From: Epichloe hybrida
Taxonomy: Eukaryota > Ascomycota > Sordariomycetes > Hypocreales > Clavicipitaceae
Direction: 5' to 3'
DNA length: 64,000 nucleotides
Assembly (NCBI GenBank): GCA_019022495.1
Contig: JAFEKR010000004.1
Location: 2,046,001-2,110,000, forward strand
The position numbers were made by a program, and so were the translations under genes. The notes under the pieces were generated by a model. It did not search any database. It saw only the letters and a list, made by a program, of their open reading frames with translations, and was not told where the DNA came from. Positions within the stretch are counted from its first letter, which is position 1, and each line of letters starts with the position of its first letter. Below are positions 1 through 11,265 of the stretch, one piece after another.

Positions 1-873
1 CCTTCAGGGTAGAAATTTCTATTTCCATAGACTCAATCGTTGACGTCTTGGCATCCAGTTCGGCTTGAAGATCGGATGGTGGCGTAGCAACGGATATTGA
101 CGGTCGATGGCCATGACCTGAGCCTCGTGATACTTGTTGCTGCAACTGTGTGTTTTGTCTTTGTAAAGAGGCAATTTCAGATCTCTGCCGTATCTATCAG
201 TTTTCATATCGAGTCACCATTGTAAAGTATACGGTGTATCCTACCAGCTTCTCAACCTCATCACTGGCTGGGCTCTTGGATGACGCATCGCCATCTGCTT
301 CACGTAACACAGAGAGCTCGTCCTCGGCCTTTCTCCACCTCTTCTCCGCATCTGACGACTCCCTTGAAAGCTTCTTGTTCTCCTTTTCCAGCTCCTCGAT
401 GCGAGAAGCTTGCTTCCTGTAGATGTCAGGCGCCGTGTCGCCATCGGGGCTGAACGGACCTGGCGACGAGGGTCCGGCCGTTCCAGCGCGGAATGATGTG
501 GATCGCAACTTGGATTGTTGTGCTAGAGATGGTGTCTCTGAAGGTGATCCATGCTCCGTCTTTTCGTCATCGACAGCTTTCTCGTCGTCTGCGGCAGTAT
601 CTTCAGTCTTCTCTGTCTTATCTTCCGTTGCGATGGATTCTGATGCGCCGGCTTGCGCTTGCTCTTCTACATTGGGCGATGTACTCTCAGTGTTGTTATC
701 CTCGCCCTTCTTAGCAGCCGTGTTCTTCATGCCTTTCTTCTTCTTCATTTGCTCGACCTGTGACATTCCAATTAGCTTGATGCGGACGTAGTAGAACGGC
801 GCCAGCAGCAACGTACGCGCTTTCTGGCGGCGGCAATCCTTTCTTGGCGCGCCTTCTCCTCTGCGTCCGCCAT
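1..873 (-). CDS. Coiled-coil golgin-like protein (Rud3-like), 5' part only
   Basis: This is a partial gene running off the left edge. I read three exons: 873-817, 757-245 and 184 to below 1. The introns are 816-758 (GTACGT..CACAG) and 244-185 (GTAGGA..GGCAG). Exon 1 encodes MADAEEKARQERIAAARKR and continues as VEQMKKKKG, so the ATG at 873 is preferred over an internal Met at 766, which lies inside the first intron. After a Lys-rich start comes a low-complexity Ser/Glu/Asp stretch. A heptad-like coiled coil follows (about residues 120-190, with IEELEKENKKL, then EIASLQRQNTQLQQQ) and an ELDAKTSTIESMEIEISTLK segment at the edge. Fungal golgins of the Rud3/GRIP-related type, which tether vesicles at the cis-Golgi, have this layout as I recall. 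The Arf-binding C-terminus that would confirm it is outside the window. It is divergent from the gene starting at 1378. Confidence 0.6.
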
Positions 874-1377
874 CTCGAAGTCCAATTCTTTTTATTTGAT
901 GGAAATACTGCGCGGATTGTGGATAGGCTTGATGATGTCGTTTGAGTGTTCTTGAATGTGGAGGGACGTGTCCCGCAGCTCTGCCTGGTCTGGATAGGTG
1001 GCCAGAGCTTGGTGCACTGTGTGAGCCACCGTCAACAACGGTGGGGGGGAGGGGGACAGACAAGATGACAAAAAATTATTTTGATGGGACAGATTTTACT
1101 AGCCCCTGCTCATCGGAAAGAATCAAGTTGATGCAGCTTCTGGGTACATATTGTCTCGTACATATTGCAGCCATCCAGATGGATCTGAGCAGTGGACTGG
1201 ATAACCTGGGTCGCTCCTTCCCGCATTCAGATCATTCTCATGGACACGAGTCACGCCTTGCCATCAGCCTTCTTGCATCGGCAACATCCCCGCCATGCCC
1301 GAAGATGCTGCTCATTTACTCCGTACATCCCACGCTTTACAAGATTTGTTCATATCAGACCAATGGGCCACTAAGCT
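874..1377. other. Divergent intergenic region, 504 bp
   Basis: This lies between the golgin-like gene (minus) and the MNWTGG gene (plus) and should hold both promoters. It contains a G-rich run near 1040-1057 and one copy of the 9-bp motif TACTCCGTA at 1317-1325. I see no coding sequence or RNA gene. Confidence 0.5.
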
Positions 1378-3246
1378 ATGAACTGGACAGGAGGCGTGCG
1401 CTCTCGAGCCAGGAGGAATGGAAACAAAGATGACCTTGCTCGACAGAAAGAGCATTTTGCCAAGGCGCGGATGCGACGCGACGCTGCAAATGGAACCTCG
1501 GAAGACAACGAGGCGACTTCATCAAGGAAGCTGTCAGCTCGCCAAGTCTCCTCCTCCAAGAGACACGAACAAAGTAGTGGCACAACCACTGTTCCGGTCA
1601 TCAGCGGTGGAAATGGCCGACAGACCCCTGTCGCATCGATCACGAATGGTATCGTGAGGTCTCCCGTCCAAAACACCAGGACGCCGCCGATCTCGCGCAT
1701 TTCAGAAACAGGAGTTGATCCGACTAGCATTGCGACCAAGAAACGACGTCTCCTCGACCAGCCCGACTGGACGGGAGTGGCCGTGCAGAAGCCACTGCTT
1801 ATCAACTACCCGAAGCCGTCCAAAAAGCTCCAAGAAAGCCATACGTCTCACAACCTACGCAACTTTCCCAACAAAGGCGTGACTATAGCTAATTCGAGTT
1901 CTCGACCGGACAACATCATAGTTCAAGTGGGGAGCCAGGACTTTCGATAGAGTCAGAATGCCAACTCCCTTAGAAATTACAAGAGCTCTCGGGACCATGT
2001 TTCCACAGGTTCTTCCTGTACCGCACGAAAACGAATCCCGAGCAAACTGTTGTCATCTGATAGGCATGGAGCTCAGAAAGCGCCTAAACATTTCGCAGAT
2101 GCAATGTTCACAACCAAGTCGTCCAGCCTCGGCAACCACTCCAGCTGCTCTTCAAGTTTGCAGCACATGCTTTGGTCAGATCAATCATCTAGTACGAACA
2201 GCTCGCTGCCACGGGTTGGCACCTCTCCCCGGACGATATTCCATCCGCAGCCCTTGCGAGGCGCACGATCAGGGCTGCTCAGATTCAGGTCTCTCAGTCC
2301 TGAGCAGCCGTGGAGTGTGCTGGGCCAGAGAGGCAGCCAAGCTTCAAGGGATGAAACTGATGATAGGACCACACACCCGAGCGTCCAACCAACCAATTGC
2401 GACGGGCCTCTATATATGAGTCGTGAGCAGTCCAGTCCTCCAAAGTATAGGAAGAGTCATCGTTGCGACGACTCAAGATCTGAGATTGGCTGCTCACCAC
2501 GAATCCCTCAAGACCTTCCTTCTCGTATTACATGCCATCAGCGAAAATCTCCCGAATTGACTTCTACATTACTTGAGGATACACCTTCAGAATGCTCACG
2601 TTTACCCCTTGTTGAGCAGGGGGCCTATGACGAGCAGACCGTGGCGGCTACTTGCGGCTCGATATCAAGGCGACCCTCGTCTACCACCGACAGAACGGAC
2701 GAAGATGCCTTGTCGCCCCTCTCACCAGAGTTGCCCTCGGAGATCGATCCACAAGAGCTGCTGGACTTTCTGCACGAATTCGAAGAGGAAAGACGATGTT
2801 CTAAGAGGAATCAGACCAAACCAAGTCCACATCCAACAGAGACCCATTGTGATAACTCATCTTACTCGAGGCCGTCAGATGAAGTAGAAAGACAACGTGG
2901 CCAGCATCAAGTCCGCCAATCCGCCCAAAATTCCACTGCCAGCGACATCGCTCAGCCCCCATCCAGTCGAAATCATGCAAGTCAACGCACCACGTCACCA
3001 GACGACTTGCACAACTTTCTCTCGGCAGACGACTCCATTCCCAGTCTTCTCGTCAAAGCGCCAGACTCGGTGCCGGCCCCATCCAAATCCGAGTCTCGGT
3101 ATCGTCCGCCCGAACTCTTCATTGGCCGATTCGTATCCGACTCGCAAAACCACACACGGAGATTAAAGACGCGCAGGAAAAGTGACCGTCTGGATATACG
3201 AGCACTGCCCAACTACGACGACGATTCCATCGATGAAGGCACATGA
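1378..3246 (+). CDS. Uncharacterised MNWTGG-type protein, frame interrupted by one in-frame TAG (1948-1950)
   Basis: The frame from ATG 1378 to TGA 3246 is 623 codons long and is open except for a single TAG at 1948-1950. The N-terminus, MNWTGGVRSRARRN followed by ARQKEHFAKARMR, resembles a conserved start seen in hypothetical proteins of filamentous fungi, which supports this Met. The rest is Ser/Pro-rich and probably disordered. It has basic patches (KKRRLL; KTRRKSDR), an acidic helix EIDPQELLDFLHEFEEERR near codon 458, and a C-terminal segment PPELFIGRFVSDSQ near codon 578. The TAG may be real (a pseudogene, or two shorter products with a downstream ATG at 2104). It may be a sequencing error. 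It could also lie in an intron: the only candidate I find that keeps frame is 1879-1956 (78 nt, GTGACT..GTCAG), with a weak donor. I do not recognise a function. Confidence 0.55.
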
Positions 3247-3983
3247 TGTAAGAAGCGGATGTCTAATAGCTAGATGCAATCGAACCTTGTCACTCCCCCA
3301 TCAATCCATATAGTCTGTGAACGTTGTTACTGCGTGAAGGCCTATGCCGGTTGAAGCCCAGCTAGATCTGAAGCACAGGCCCTTCCTTGCGCCTCATCCC
3401 TCACCCTCTCACCTTAGCACGGCCACCACAGACAGTCAGTCTGGTGGCGGATGCAGGTGGAAATGGAAGCCTGGTGCTGCGAGGTCATGGTTGAAAGTGC
3501 CGATTGCTGCGTCAGAGACAAGTACTATGCTCGCTGTACTGAAATTCGTGATTTTTTAACGTGTCGTGTCAATTGTAGTGGTGTTCATTACTAATCATGT
3601 AAGTTGTACAGCTAGTGTCTAGAAGTAGTGGTTACCATCGTGCGAAATTGTGGTATTTTCATCTATACTTATACCATGGGACTCTCCCATGTAAGCGGTA
3701 TTACTCAATCATGTGAATAGTAGTGTGTAAATACGGAGTAGAGAATGCACAGTATGTCTAGTGCTGGCCCCACGGCTGCGAAGCACTTATCATAGTTTTG
3801 TATCCTATTATTTCAAGTCATAGGCAGCACCAGGCTAGCCTCTCACAGCGATACACGTGGTATATAAGTGCAAATTCATCCTTGTTGAGTCCCAATGGTC
3901 GATTCGACTGTCCCGCAGCCTCGCCACAAGGTGCACTGGGGGATCAACGACAAGTTCCGCTCTCACCCGATTCGGCCTGGGTC
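3247..3983. other. Convergent intergenic region, 737 bp
   Basis: This holds the 3' flanks of the MNWTGG gene (plus) and the zinc-finger gene (minus). It is AT-richer than its surroundings and carries one TACGGAGTA motif at 3732-3740. No gene is visible. Confidence 0.5.
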
Positions 3984-4949
3984 TCAGCTCCGACGACGGG
4001 CGTCCTTCCTCTTCGGCTGACACGTACTCTTGCAGTTGGGGCAGCCATAGCCGTTCCGGTCAATGTAGATCCTCTTCAGGCACTTGGGGCACCTCCACCA
4101 GGTCGACGAGACGCGTCTGTCTTCGAGCGACTCTTCGTTGACGCTACCCCCTCGCTTCTCGATATCCTCTTTGTGGAACTCCCGCAGGTGGTCTCTGAAA
4201 TGGTCTAGTCTGTAAAATGGGTCTTTTCTGCGAGAACAACGAGGATAGTCGCAGTTGAATGATACCTTCTCGGCATCAGACGCATGGCGGTGTTTGTAGT
4301 GTCTGTCCAAGTCTGCTCTTCGCTTGAACGGCTTAGCGTTGCAGCCTGGGTAGAGACAGCAGACGGGGTAGTCGCGCCCGGTATTAGTTCTAAATGCATT
4401 AGTTAACTTCTGATGAGGACGAGGAGATGAGGAGATGGACACGTACGAAGATGACTTTGTTATTCGGTCCTCGGATGAAGCTCCCGGTGAGGGTGTATCC
4501 GTGTCCATGTCCAGATTCGGACAGGGGTTGAACAATGATGTTGCAGGACCCAATTGAGCGTAGTTGGGACTGGGAAAGCTTGATGGCGAGGGGGGACTCT
4601 GAAAAAGGTGCAGGCTGTTCGTCACGGGCGATGCCGGCATGGGTGAATCGTAGAAGCTTCCATTCTCAGAATGGCATGCTTGTGATGACGAGTCTGCGTA
4701 GTCATATGCCTGTGTTGATTGGGAGGATGCCTCGCTCAGTGCCACGAATGGTGAGCTCGAGTCGCAGTACCGCCCGAAGGCGTACCTCATATTTCGTATA
4801 TTCAACTCCCGGTTGTCCATGGCCCACGATCTTGGTGGATCGTCGTCGACAGTGGTTAAATAGTCAAAAGCGAGAGGTAGAAGAGATGGCCTCTCACTCT
4901 GATTCTGCAGGATGAATCCGGTCATGGGGCGCTCATTCGAGGATACCAT
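3984..4949 (-). CDS. C2H2-type zinc-finger protein
   Basis: Two exons, 4949-4447 and 4389-3984, are separated by a 57-nt intron (4446-4390) with donor GTACGT, branch TTAACTAATG and acceptor TTTAG. The intron length is a multiple of three and it has no stop, so retention would keep the frame. The spliced protein is about 302 aa. The N-terminal half is Ser/Pro-rich, typical of fungal activation regions. The C-terminal part has two C2H2 fingers, one starting CLYPGC and ending HYKHRH, the second starting FNCDYPRC and ending HLREFH. A CPKC..CPNC zinc-ribbon-like pair and a basic tail (KRKDARRRS) follow. This suggests a nuclear DNA-binding regulator, but the target is unknown. The start Met (VSSNERPMTG follows) is the first in frame. 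The upstream 2.5 kb has no other gene, so a long 5' leader is possible. Confidence 0.75.
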   Translation of the reverse strand: MVSSNERPMTGFILQNQSERPSLLPLAFDYLTTVDDDPPRSWAMDNRELNIRNMRYAFGRYCDSSSPFVALSEASSQSTQAYDYADSSSQACHSENGSFYDSPMPASPVTNSLHLFQSPPSPSSFPSPNYAQLGPATSLFNPCPNLDMDTDTPSPGASSEDRITKSSSYVSISSSPRPHQKLTNAFRTNTGRDYPVCCLYPGCNAKPFKRRADLDRHYKHRHASDAEKVSFNCDYPRCSRRKDPFYRLDHFRDHLREFHKEDIEKRGGSVNEESLEDRRVSSTWWRCPKCLKRIYIDRNGYGCPNCKSTCQPKRKDARRRS

Positions 4950-7451
4950 GTAAAAGATGTCTTGGCTCTTCTAGACCATGAAACGCTCTTGGCAGAAGGA
5001 ACGACGACAAGGGAGATCAGATAGGCTCAGAGTCGTTTTTATACGTGCCACGAGTTGTCTAATCAATGGCACAGCAGAAAGAAGACAGTTGCAAGTATGG
5101 ACTGAAATTGAAGCTGGGGTAAATTTCAGACGTCTGGTCAAAAAAGGGGCATGGATTCGAGGTGGTAGGGCTGACACGACAACTCGAGTTGGTTTAAAGT
5201 AGAGTGAACGAGGGCCGGGGTTCAAGAAACTACACGCCGACGGGAAATGGACAAAGAGAGACACAAGAGATACGTAGAGCAAAAGTAATAACGACGGGGT
5301 CTTCCAGGATGTGGAAACCAGGTCTCGATTAGGGGACATGTTAGTCTCTGTAGCATGTATAATAATGGAGACGGGCATGTTGTGATGGACGAGGTGACCT
5401 CTTTATTAAGGCTGTGACCCGGCCGAATGAGAAGAGGGAGTGGAGGGGAACAAAAGCCTCTACGATGGCATAAAGTCAAGCGGTACCAGGGCTTATGGGG
5501 GTCCCATCTGAGTCAAACAGATAACAGCTAATGCAGAAGAACAGAGCCACGTACGAGCAAGACGACAAACATACCTGACACGCATCCCGCCCACACACAC
5601 ACGCGCATGGGAGGGGGAAACGAAGCAAATACGCTGCAAGAGCTGCAAAGACCCAACTGGCAGACTTGTAGGCTGCCGCGTGAAGGTGTGCACTGTGCAG
5701 TGTGGTGAGAGAAGAGCGGAATTGGAAGACAAAGACATGCAGATGACTAGAGAGACATGCAGATTTCCAGGAAGCCCGGTTGGTGTGGTCGCACTGCGGA
5801 ATAAAAAGGCGACGGCCAACCAAGCAATTTAGCCTCATGGGTGGTGTCAAGTCATCGTCATCTTAGGGCTGACGAACCAAAGGGCCGCGATAGTGTACAT
5901 ATGTGCAGTGTACATCCGCATGGGGAGCCGCTTGAAATCCGCTTTTCTCGACAGAAGCAACTCATTGGCGGGAGAGGCACCGTCTTCCTAAAAGTCGGAA
6001 ATGAACCGAGGCGACGCGTTTCCCGCTTTCAGGGAAGCCAATAGGGTGTTGCCGATGCGAGATGGACATGGGAATGTCGGGAGCCAAGGCGCGGATCCGT
6101 ATGGTACATACAATGTAATACAGTTGGCATGATGGTCGATGGCGAGACATGATGGCTGCTCTGGTGGACAACAAAGGGTTCAACGACCTCTTCATCGGAC
6201 ACCTGTAGAAGTTGTAGAAGTTGTAGCTGAGCCTCGCTCCGTTGTCGTTCTGGCCACGATGTCAGTCTGGGTGCTGGTGCTGAAATCGGACATTTCGCAT
6301 TCGACACCCCAAAGTAGTCTGGTGACCCTCGATTCTCTTGTTGGGTCTGGTATGACTCTCCCGTCCGTCGTCTTCGTCTCCTTGTTGTGCAGGTTGCAGG
6401 TGCGAGTTCAGGCCAGCAGCCGTGTGAGCGTGAGAATAGACGAGGACGTGCGGGGGCCTCCTCCAGTCGCCCACTCATTCATCTCAGTGAGTCAGTGAGC
6501 CTGATGACGAGGCGCCTGGCAGGTGCGCATCATCCCAGCCCTCGTCGGTCCTGCCTTGCAACAAGTGCGTCCACAGCAATGGATCATGGATCCGTCCAAC
6601 GAAAAGCGCTTAATAATCACCAGGCTCTCTAGCGCCGTATGACAACCCCGTCAGACGAATTGACCTAATTACGGGAGCAATTCGATCGTTGACCGATCAT
6701 CGAAATCGTCCACAGTACAAACGCTTGCCCGGTAATAGATCTTGCATTCCGAGACATTTCCCCCCCAAAAGGACCTTTTCCTTGCCTCACGTCATCGCAA
6801 CTCTCTTCTCGTGAAAGTACGGAATTGAAAAGGAAAGGGGAAAAGAGGAATACGATACTAACACAGCAGGAGGTAACCCGCAGAAGGGGTCAAGCATCGT
6901 GCCCGATTCCATCTTCGTGCCGTGGCGCTTCAGTCTATGTACACAAAACTCTTCAGGCCCACAGAGACAACAACAACAACAACAACACGTCATTCATAAG
7001 TTGTCAGTCGGAACAAACAGAGGCCTCCCGTGTGTGTTCCTGGGCCTGAACTTCCTGCACCGTACCTAATTCGCCGTTTCGTAGCTCAAGTGTTTGGTTT
7101 GCGTGTGATTGTGTTGTAGGCAGCCGAGTCTTGACAGCGCTCTGCGTACATCACTTTTGACATTGTCCAACGGGCTGGAATGGCATCACATCACATTGCG
7201 TCTCATTACCAGCACGTCAACGAAACGCATTTCTTTGACCAAGCTCAAGTTTGGCTCCATTCAACTGAGTTGTTTACAGGAGGAAAGAAAAAGTACTAAT
7301 AAATCCTTTAAAACCCCGGCGCAGCATAATACTACAGCAAACGTGTCGCTAGAACACCGAGTCGAGAGGAGGCAGGATCAAAAAAGTAAATAGTAACATG
7401 AGCAACATACACATACTAGCGCCATCAAGGACCCCTTGCCACACCACGACG
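4950..7451. other. Gene-poor intergenic region, 2.5 kb
   Basis: This lies upstream of the zinc-finger gene and downstream of Not3. Open frames here are short, overlap on both strands and show no recognisable domains. A (CAA)n microsatellite is at 6968-6987. A long leader or promoter of the zinc-finger gene is the simplest reading. I see no tRNA or other RNA gene. Confidence 0.45.
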
Positions 7452-9642
7452 CTATACCTCGTCCTCGAGGAACTTGTAAGCAAACTTGAAGTCTGCTTTT
7501 CTTCGGTTCATCCTACATCGCAGTCAGTATTGTGGTATTGTGTTGTGCCGTGAAATCAATCCGCATTGTGTCCTGTCCCCGTTTTTGGTTCCGGGGGGGA
7601 GAGGGGAAAACGTACCATGTGCTTTCGTAGTCAAAGAATCGATACGTTCCTTGTTCAAACTCCTCGGTGATGTTCTTGGGCTCTTCGTGTCGTTGGAACC
7701 ACGTTTGGTATTGCTTGTGGAACCGCCAGCTTTGGTCTTTCAGTGCCTTGGCAGCATGGTATTGCTGAGATGTGCCCTGGCGGTAGTAGAAGATGTAGAA
7801 TAGAGTATCGGTGTCTATTCTTGAGAACACGCGAGGGTCGTCAAAGAGAGGTAGCTGCTCGCGGGGAAAGCCTGATCCTGTTTGCGGCACCGGGTTGGCT
7901 GGTCGGTACGTTCGGGGGGCTTCAATATCCGCCGTCTCTGGCAGCGACATCTGGCCGGCGTTCATCATTCGTAACGTGGATTGGGAAAGTGGATGCGCTT
8001 GCCGTTTTCTTGACATCTCATAAGACTCGACAAGATCTTGCAGCGATGAAGGCAGGTGGTAAATGGACTCCTCCTCTGATTCCTCCTCTATCGGCTTTAT
8101 ACCATTGGTGACACCATTTGTCTGACCTAAAAGATGAAAGATGAGGTGGTCAGCAGTGAGAAAAAAGGACGGAATTCCCATCGGGGGTGGCGAGGGCGCG
8201 TTTGGTGTGGGACCTTACCTGCTGGACTTTCTGCAGATTCGGCAGCGGTAGCAGCAGCCGGCTGCTTTCCTGCTACTTTGGATTTTTTCGATTGCCGCGT
8301 GGTAATGGGGATGTCGAATTCGGTTGGCGGTGTCGCGCTCGATTCCGTCTGTGACGCAGGGTGGGCAGCGGTAGTCGCAGGAGAGTTGGTCGCGCTCGCC
8401 CTTGGATGCACTGGAGGTAAAGGCGATATGCCCACTGTTGAACCTGGTGGCGGCGGGAGTGGTGAAATGCCCACGTTGCCCTTGTCGCTTGCGGCAGCGG
8501 CAGCAGCGGCAGAAGCATACTTCAACCCTTCACCGGCAGGTCTCGCTGGTGCTGCAGCAGGCTTCATTCCCGTTCCACCTGGAGCACCGTTACCTATCGC
8601 AGATAAAGGTGTATGTAAAGTTGCCAGTGCGGGTAACGGTGACTTTGTTTGGGAGGATGTTCTTCGACCTGACGGGTCGGTTTCCTTCGGGACCTTCTTG
8701 GATACTTTGGTCACTGATTCGGGTTCGGGTGTCATGTCCTCTTGCACGGATTGCGCATCTTGTGATGAGCCCTTCTCGTTGTCCTGAATCATGCCAAACA
8801 CACCCTCGTCCTCTTCCAGGTCGAGCTCCTCGTACATGTCTTCGTCCTCCATGTAGTCCTCCGTCATGCCGTCCGAGACATAGTATCGAATGTTCTCTTC
8901 CAATTCATTTACTTGCTCCGTCTCGACACCGCCATTTTCGAGAGATCTTCGTATGAGCTCAAGTTTCCCTTGATGCCATTTGTGTCGCTCTATTATACGC
9001 TCGATCTCGGCCATGCGTTCTGCTTTCGCCGTTTGGCTCTTGCCCTTCTTCATCGTCGCTTGTATTGATTCGCTTTCGGCCTCGAGTGCTTCGATCTGCT
9101 GCTCTAGCTCGTCGACCATGCTACTTAAGAACTCGCCAGCTTCGACCTTGGCCTGCTCTTTGGGATCTAATCTAGCGGCTGCTGATAGACCTTCTTTGGA
9201 GTAAGCCTTGGTTTTCATAGCTTTCTCGACTGCTTTGAATTTCTCCATTTGCTAGATAGTGAACATGGGCCAGTCAGTTTTTTGTGACCTTTGGTAACAG
9301 AAGGGTATTGGCGGCTAGAATAATAGCTGGGCGAAATTGAATCATATCGTTTTCGTTCGGTTTCTTTGTTTTGGTGTGAGCACCTACCGTTTCGATTAGC
9401 TTGCGATGATCTAATAAAGGAGCCTTGTCCTTGATGTCGTTGCTGGCAGCCCATGTTTTGATCTGATCGCGCAAGCGCTGGAGCTTCTTGATTTCGCGCT
9501 TGAGATTGTCCTCGAGCTTCTCCTTTTGTGCCGGATTGCTGGATTGCTCAATCTTCTCGTAGATGGCTTCGAATTCAGCTACCCCTTCGGCCACCTTTTT
9601 GAAGCACTTGTCGACTTCTTGTTGCAATTTTCTCGCCGCCAT
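7452..9642 (-). CDS. not3: CCR4-NOT complex subunit Not3/Not5
   Basis: Four exons: 9642-9388, 9251-8219, 8126-7616 and 7512-7452 (introns of 136, 92 and 103 nt). The product is about 619 aa. The N-terminus [20 protein letters not shown] and the following long helical region (to about residue 230) match the Not3/Not5 N-terminal coiled-coil domain. A low-complexity Ala/Pro/Thr linker follows. The C-terminal NOT box includes [40 protein letters not shown] and a last exon [19 protein letters not shown], and it directs assembly with Not1/Not2. The complex works in mRNA deadenylation and decay and in transcription. The last exon is only 20 codons; the Trp codon before it is split by the intron (TG|G). 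The start is the first Met of the conserved domain. It shares an 883-bp divergent region with the deacylase gene. Confidence 0.95.
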
Positions 9643-10525
9643 GGTTCAGGTCAAGGAGAGCTGCCGAGATGCTCTCTCCGTGCTCCTGATTTCGTCCGTA
9701 ACAGCTGTACAGCCTGAGCCGAGAACTCAAGAATGACTCGAGCGTCGAGTGGCAGGTTTTTCCTCGCACCAGTCGCAAAAGAGGTGATTAGGGGATTCGG
9801 GAAGGGCAGCTCGGTCGCGCACGTTGTGTCGATGAGAGAAAGCTCTTCGAGAGCAATAATTGGGCGCAGAGAGAAGCTGTGGCAGGGGTTGCAAGTCAAT
9901 GTAGGATGTGGATGGTGTCGCCTGCTCCAACAAGTCTGGGATGTGAGGTTGATCTCAATCGACGTGACAGATTGGGAGATGGCCAGGAAAAGTCACCCAA
10001 AGGTGGCTAGCTAGCAGCTCCACTGTACCTGTGGAGGCAACACCATTGGGTGAGGCATGCTTGACTTTTACAAAAGGCATTCTATAATATCGGGTGGTAA
10101 GTATTATTTCTCGTGGCTCTTCATTATAAGCCATGATCAAGCAAATTGTATGTTTCTCTATTCTTCCTAAACTCGAAGTGGTGGTTTTCTTGCGACTTAA
10201 ACATTGTCTGCCTTATCTCACGGTACAAGTTGATGGAACAGAACTTGCTAGGCAAATACGCGATAGACCAGGGGACCTCACATGACATGGGGACAGACCA
10301 ACGCGTTCGGCCAGTCAGCCAATCCGTCGATAATGAGCAGAAGTCATTGGGCGCCGGCAACGGCCAAAATCAATCACACATTAACCTGACAACTCTGCAA
10401 TTCCCATAAAAATTCAGGTCCTGAGGCCGTACGTATGTTTTCCGGACTTGTCTTTGAGAAGTCTTTGAGGACACTTGGTCTTTGATTCTGCCGCAGATCC
10501 AGATGATGGCATTTGGCTTACCAAA
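9643..10525. other. Divergent promoter region Not3/Dtd, 883 bp
   Basis: This separates Not3 (minus) from the D-aminoacyl-tRNA deacylase (plus). Open frames on both strands are short and show no known motif. It presumably holds both promoters and leaders. No clear TATA box was recognised. Confidence 0.45.
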
Positions 10526-11265
10526 ATGAAAGGTGAGTGTAGCTTGTATGACCACCGGCATGCTTGGTGCCTAGACGTCGACTTCTCTCTGACAATGTTA
10601 CCCGTTTCTCTCTATTCCGTAGCCATCATTCAGAGGGTGCTCTCGGCATCCGTGACCGTTGACAAGGAAGTCATTTCGTCCATTGGGCGAGGAGTACTTG
10701 TCTTCGCTGCCGTAGCACCAAGCGACTCGGAGAAGGAGGCCCAGCAAATAGCCAACAAAGTCATAAAAATGAAGCTATGGAATGATGAGAACGGCGGTAG
10801 GGTATGTACGCATGCTTTACTCATTCTTCATCTCAAATTGTTTGCATTATCCTGCTGGGCACTGCTGGGCACTGCTGATGATTGCGCAGTGGAAGAAGAG
10901 CGTAATGGACATCAATGGGGAAGTGCTCTGCGGTATGCTCATCACCGAAGCTGGGACCTGGCGAGATAATTTCTGACGACCATTTGACATAGTCTCACAG
11001 TTCACCCTTCTTGCAAAAACCAAAAAGGGAACCAAGCCAGACTTTCATGGCGCAGCGTCCCCAGACGAAGCCAGCCGGCTGTACCGATATTTTGTCGACA
11101 GAGTAAAGGAAGGCTATCAAGCGGAACGAGTGAAGGACGGGAGGTTTCAGGCCATGATGGAGGTGGCTTTGGTGAATGATGGACCGGTAAGCTGATACGT
11201 GCCTGCTGTGCCTCAGATGCTGGCTGGCAGTGGTTGACAAACGGCAGGTTACTCTTGAACTGTAG
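10526..11265 (+). CDS. dtd1: D-aminoacyl-tRNA deacylase (D-Tyr-tRNA deacylase)
   Basis: Five exons: 10526-10532, 10623-10801, 10890-10932, 10993-11186 and 11248-11265 (introns of 90, 88, 60 and 61 nt). The product is about 146 aa, the normal size for the DTD family. It starts MKAIIQRVLSASVTVD and contains the family motifs DINGEVL, VSQFTL (the SQ-x-x-L pocket) and C-terminal NDGPVTLEL with the Gly-cis-Pro motif. The enzyme removes D-amino acids mischarged on tRNA and also proofreads glycine on tRNA-Ala; it acts in the cytosol. The first exon is only seven nucleotides (ATGAAAG), and the last encodes five residues plus the stop. Where the family usually has Val before VSQ, this protein has Cys (VLCVSQF). 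This gene is easily missed because no long frame spans it. Confidence 0.93.

Noticed and set aside
1948..1953. Programmed stop-codon readthrough at the TAG
   Set aside because: The codon is TAG followed by AGT, not the TGA-CTA context known to promote efficient readthrough, so I treat it as unexplained rather than programmed.
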